Shown here one piece after another: positions 5,724 to 7,185 of a DNA stretch of 7,185 nt (position 1 is its first letter; the number at the start of each line of letters is the position of its first letter). The notes beneath the pieces were generated by a model that was not told where the DNA came from, searched no databases, and worked only from the letters and a program-made list of their open reading frames with translations. Location: positions 1 through 7,185 of the forward strand of contig JBDTWS010000181.1 in the NCBI GenBank assembly GCA_040006575.1, written 5' to 3'. The stretch comes from UKL13-2 sp040006575. Its GTDB lineage: Bacteria > Pseudomonadota > Gammaproteobacteria > Burkholderiales > Usitatibacteraceae. A program made the position numbers and the translations under genes.

Positions 5724-7133
5724 ATGACCGCGCCGAAACTCCACCGAGTTCTCGGCACCCGCGACCTGGTGCTGATGAATATCGCGGCCATCGTCGGCCT
5801 GCGCTGGCTTTCGACCGCCGCGCAAGTGGGGCCTTCCAGTTTGGTGTTGTGGATTCTCGGCCTGGTGTTCTTCTTCCTGCCGGTTGCCCTCACGGTGCTG
5901 GAATTGAGTTCGCGCATTCCGGGTGAGGGCGGGCTGTATCTGTGGACGCGGGAAGCCTTCGGTGATGCACATGGCTTTATCGCGGGCTGGTCCTACTGGG
6001 TATCCAATATCGTGTTCTTTCCCACGGTGCTCTTGTTCGGCGCAGGTGTGCTGCTTTATGCAGGCGGAACGGAATGGCTGCACCTTGCCGATAGCGCGAT
6101 CTACAACGGCATCTGCTGCCTCACGGTGGTGTGGCTGGCGACGTTTCTCAATATCGCCGGCCTTGAGCGCGCAAGGTGGTTACAGAATGCCGGCGGCATT
6201 GCGACCTGGACTGTCGCCGTATTGATCCTGGGAGGCGGGGTGATTTCATGGATCAAGTTCGGTCCCGCCACCGCGATGGCCGCCGCCGCACTGGTGCCGG
6301 ATCTGTCGTCGATGTCCGCGCTGTCCACATTCGCCGTGATCGCACTGGCTTTCGCGGGCCTTGAAATGGGCCCGATCCTCGGCGGCGAAATCAAGGAGCC
6401 GCGCAAAACCATTCCGCGCGCAATCCTCATCACCTGTGTCGCAGCCACCGCCATGTACATTTGCGGTACGGCGTCCTTGCTCATCGCGCTGCCGGCTGAA
6501 AAAATTCATGTCATCGCCGGCATTCCGCAGGCGCTTGCCGCCATCGGTGACCGGCTGGGATTTGCGCAATTCGGCCCCATCACCGCGGCGCTGCTGGCGC
6601 TGGGCAGTTTTGGTGCGGTGGGTGCATTCATCACCGGCACCGCGCGGCTGCCGTTTGTGATTGGCGTTGACCGCTACCTGCCGAAAGCGCTCGCGGCGTT
6701 GCATCCCCGCTATGGCACTCCGTATATTGCGCTGCTGGTGCAGGCAGCGATCACCACGCTGGTGCTGCTGCTGGCGTTATCCGGCACAACAATCCGGGAA
6801 GCGTTCGTGATCCTGGTCGATATGACGATCATCGTCGGCTTTCTGCCGCTGTTGTATATTTTCGCGGCGCTGCCGGTGCTGCGTTTGCGGGCGGCCGGAA
6901 AGAATGACGGCATCGTGCTGGTTCCCGGCGGGCCAGTGGTTTGCTGGCTCGCGAGCGGGCTGGGGTTTGCAACGACCTTGCTGGCGATTGTCACTTCGAT
7001 GGTGCCGCCGGATGGAACGAAGGACCCGGTGATGTTTCTCGTCAAGGTGATCGGCGGAAGTGCATTGCTGATTGGTGCCGGCCTCGTTTTCTACGTTCGA
7101 GGCATGCACCAAAAAGCAGGCAACAAGCAATAA
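5724..7133 (+). CDS. APC-superfamily amino acid/polyamine permease
   Basis: The product has 469 residues with about 12 hydrophobic helices (roughly 13-32, 37-59, 83-113, 125-145, 157-177, 200-220, 233-256, 284-306, 333-352, 358-385, 404-426, 436-458), the usual topology of amino acid-polyamine-organocation transporters in the inner membrane. Family signs are PGEGGLYLW (66-74) after helix 2, the helix 6 A-G-L-E214 segment, and the cytoplasmic G-E222-I-K-E-P-R-K-T-I-P-R loop. Helix 1 reads V-G25-L-R-W where better-known members have a GxG(I/V)F-type turn, placing it in a divergent branch; substrate cannot be predicted beyond amino acids or amines. The start at 5724 keeps the N-terminal segment before helix 1, although no ribosome binding site is visible; translation may be coupled to the gene 34 bases upstream. 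No terminator lies in the remaining 52 bases. Confidence 0.88.
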   Translation: MTAPKLHRVLGTRDLVLMNIAAIVGLRWLSTAAQVGPSSLVLWILGLVFFFLPVALTVLELSSRIPGEGGLYLWTREAFGDAHGFIAGWSYWVSNIVFFPTVLLFGAGVLLYAGGTEWLHLADSAIYNGICCLTVVWLATFLNIAGLERARWLQNAGGIATWTVAVLILGGGVISWIKFGPATAMAAAALVPDLSSMSALSTFAVIALAFAGLEMGPILGGEIKEPRKTIPRAILITCVAATAMYICGTASLLIALPAEKIHVIAGIPQALAAIGDRLGFAQFGPITAALLALGSFGAVGAFITGTARLPFVIGVDRYLPKALAALHPRYGTPYIALLVQAAITTLVLLLALSGTTIREAFVILVDMTIIVGFLPLLYIFAALPVLRLRAAGKNDGIVLVPGGPVVCWLASGLGFATTLLAIVTSMVPPDGTKDPVMFLVKVIGGSALLIGAGLVFYVRGMHQKAGNKQ

Positions 7134-7185
7134 GCCATAACCATCTTCCGCCGGCATGACATCCGCGACGCACTGGTTTGGTTAC

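Overview
The window reads as chromosomal DNA of a moderately GC-rich Gram-negative bacterium, probably a member of the Pseudomonadota (beta or gamma side). This rests on a Sec-exported hydrolase, a lipobox-bearing lipoprotein, GGAG-type ribosome binding sites, rho-independent terminators, and a fragment at the left edge of a dyad repeat resembling intergenic repeats common in proteobacterial genomes. The species cannot be named from the sequence. No tRNA, rRNA, transposase, phage gene or CRISPR array was found.

Layout. Positions 1-206 hold the repeat fragment and a strong terminator for the leftward gene 207-1913. That gene encodes an exported class C beta-lactamase-fold serine hydrolase with two tandem C-terminal DUF3471-like modules. 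A 417-base non-coding stretch (1914-2330) separates it from a rightward gene for an orphan lipoprotein (2331-3080). Next is a separate transcription unit (3230-3496) for an 88-residue, 31% lysine protein, with a TTG start, a perfect Shine-Dalgarno and its own terminator. After a leader containing a 9-bp dyad (3549-3583) come three closely spaced rightward genes: a three-module thioredoxin-reductase-like flavoprotein (3648-5384), a small UBP-type zinc finger protein (5420-5689) and a 12-helix APC-superfamily permease (5724-7133). The last 52 bases show nothing recognisable.

The three-gene set is the most interesting part. The flavoprotein has a cyclic-nucleotide-binding fold, a glutaredoxin-like domain with one cysteine, and a TrxR FAD/NAD(P)H body. 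The CxxC redox centre of TrxR is replaced by SATF, and the arginine that normally grips the cyclic phosphate is absent from the sensor domain. The zinc finger belongs to a fold known in eukaryotes for binding the ubiquitin C-terminus, yet the arginine next to the zinc site that contacts ubiquitin is not conserved. Gaps of 35 and 34 bases suggest one operon. A plausible but unproven reading is a redox- or ligand-sensing flavoprotein working with a small zinc adaptor, with a linked amino-acid or amine transporter. Similar flavoprotein/UBP-finger neighbours are, from memory, found in other bacteria, so the pair is probably recurrent rather than unique, but I know of no established function for it.
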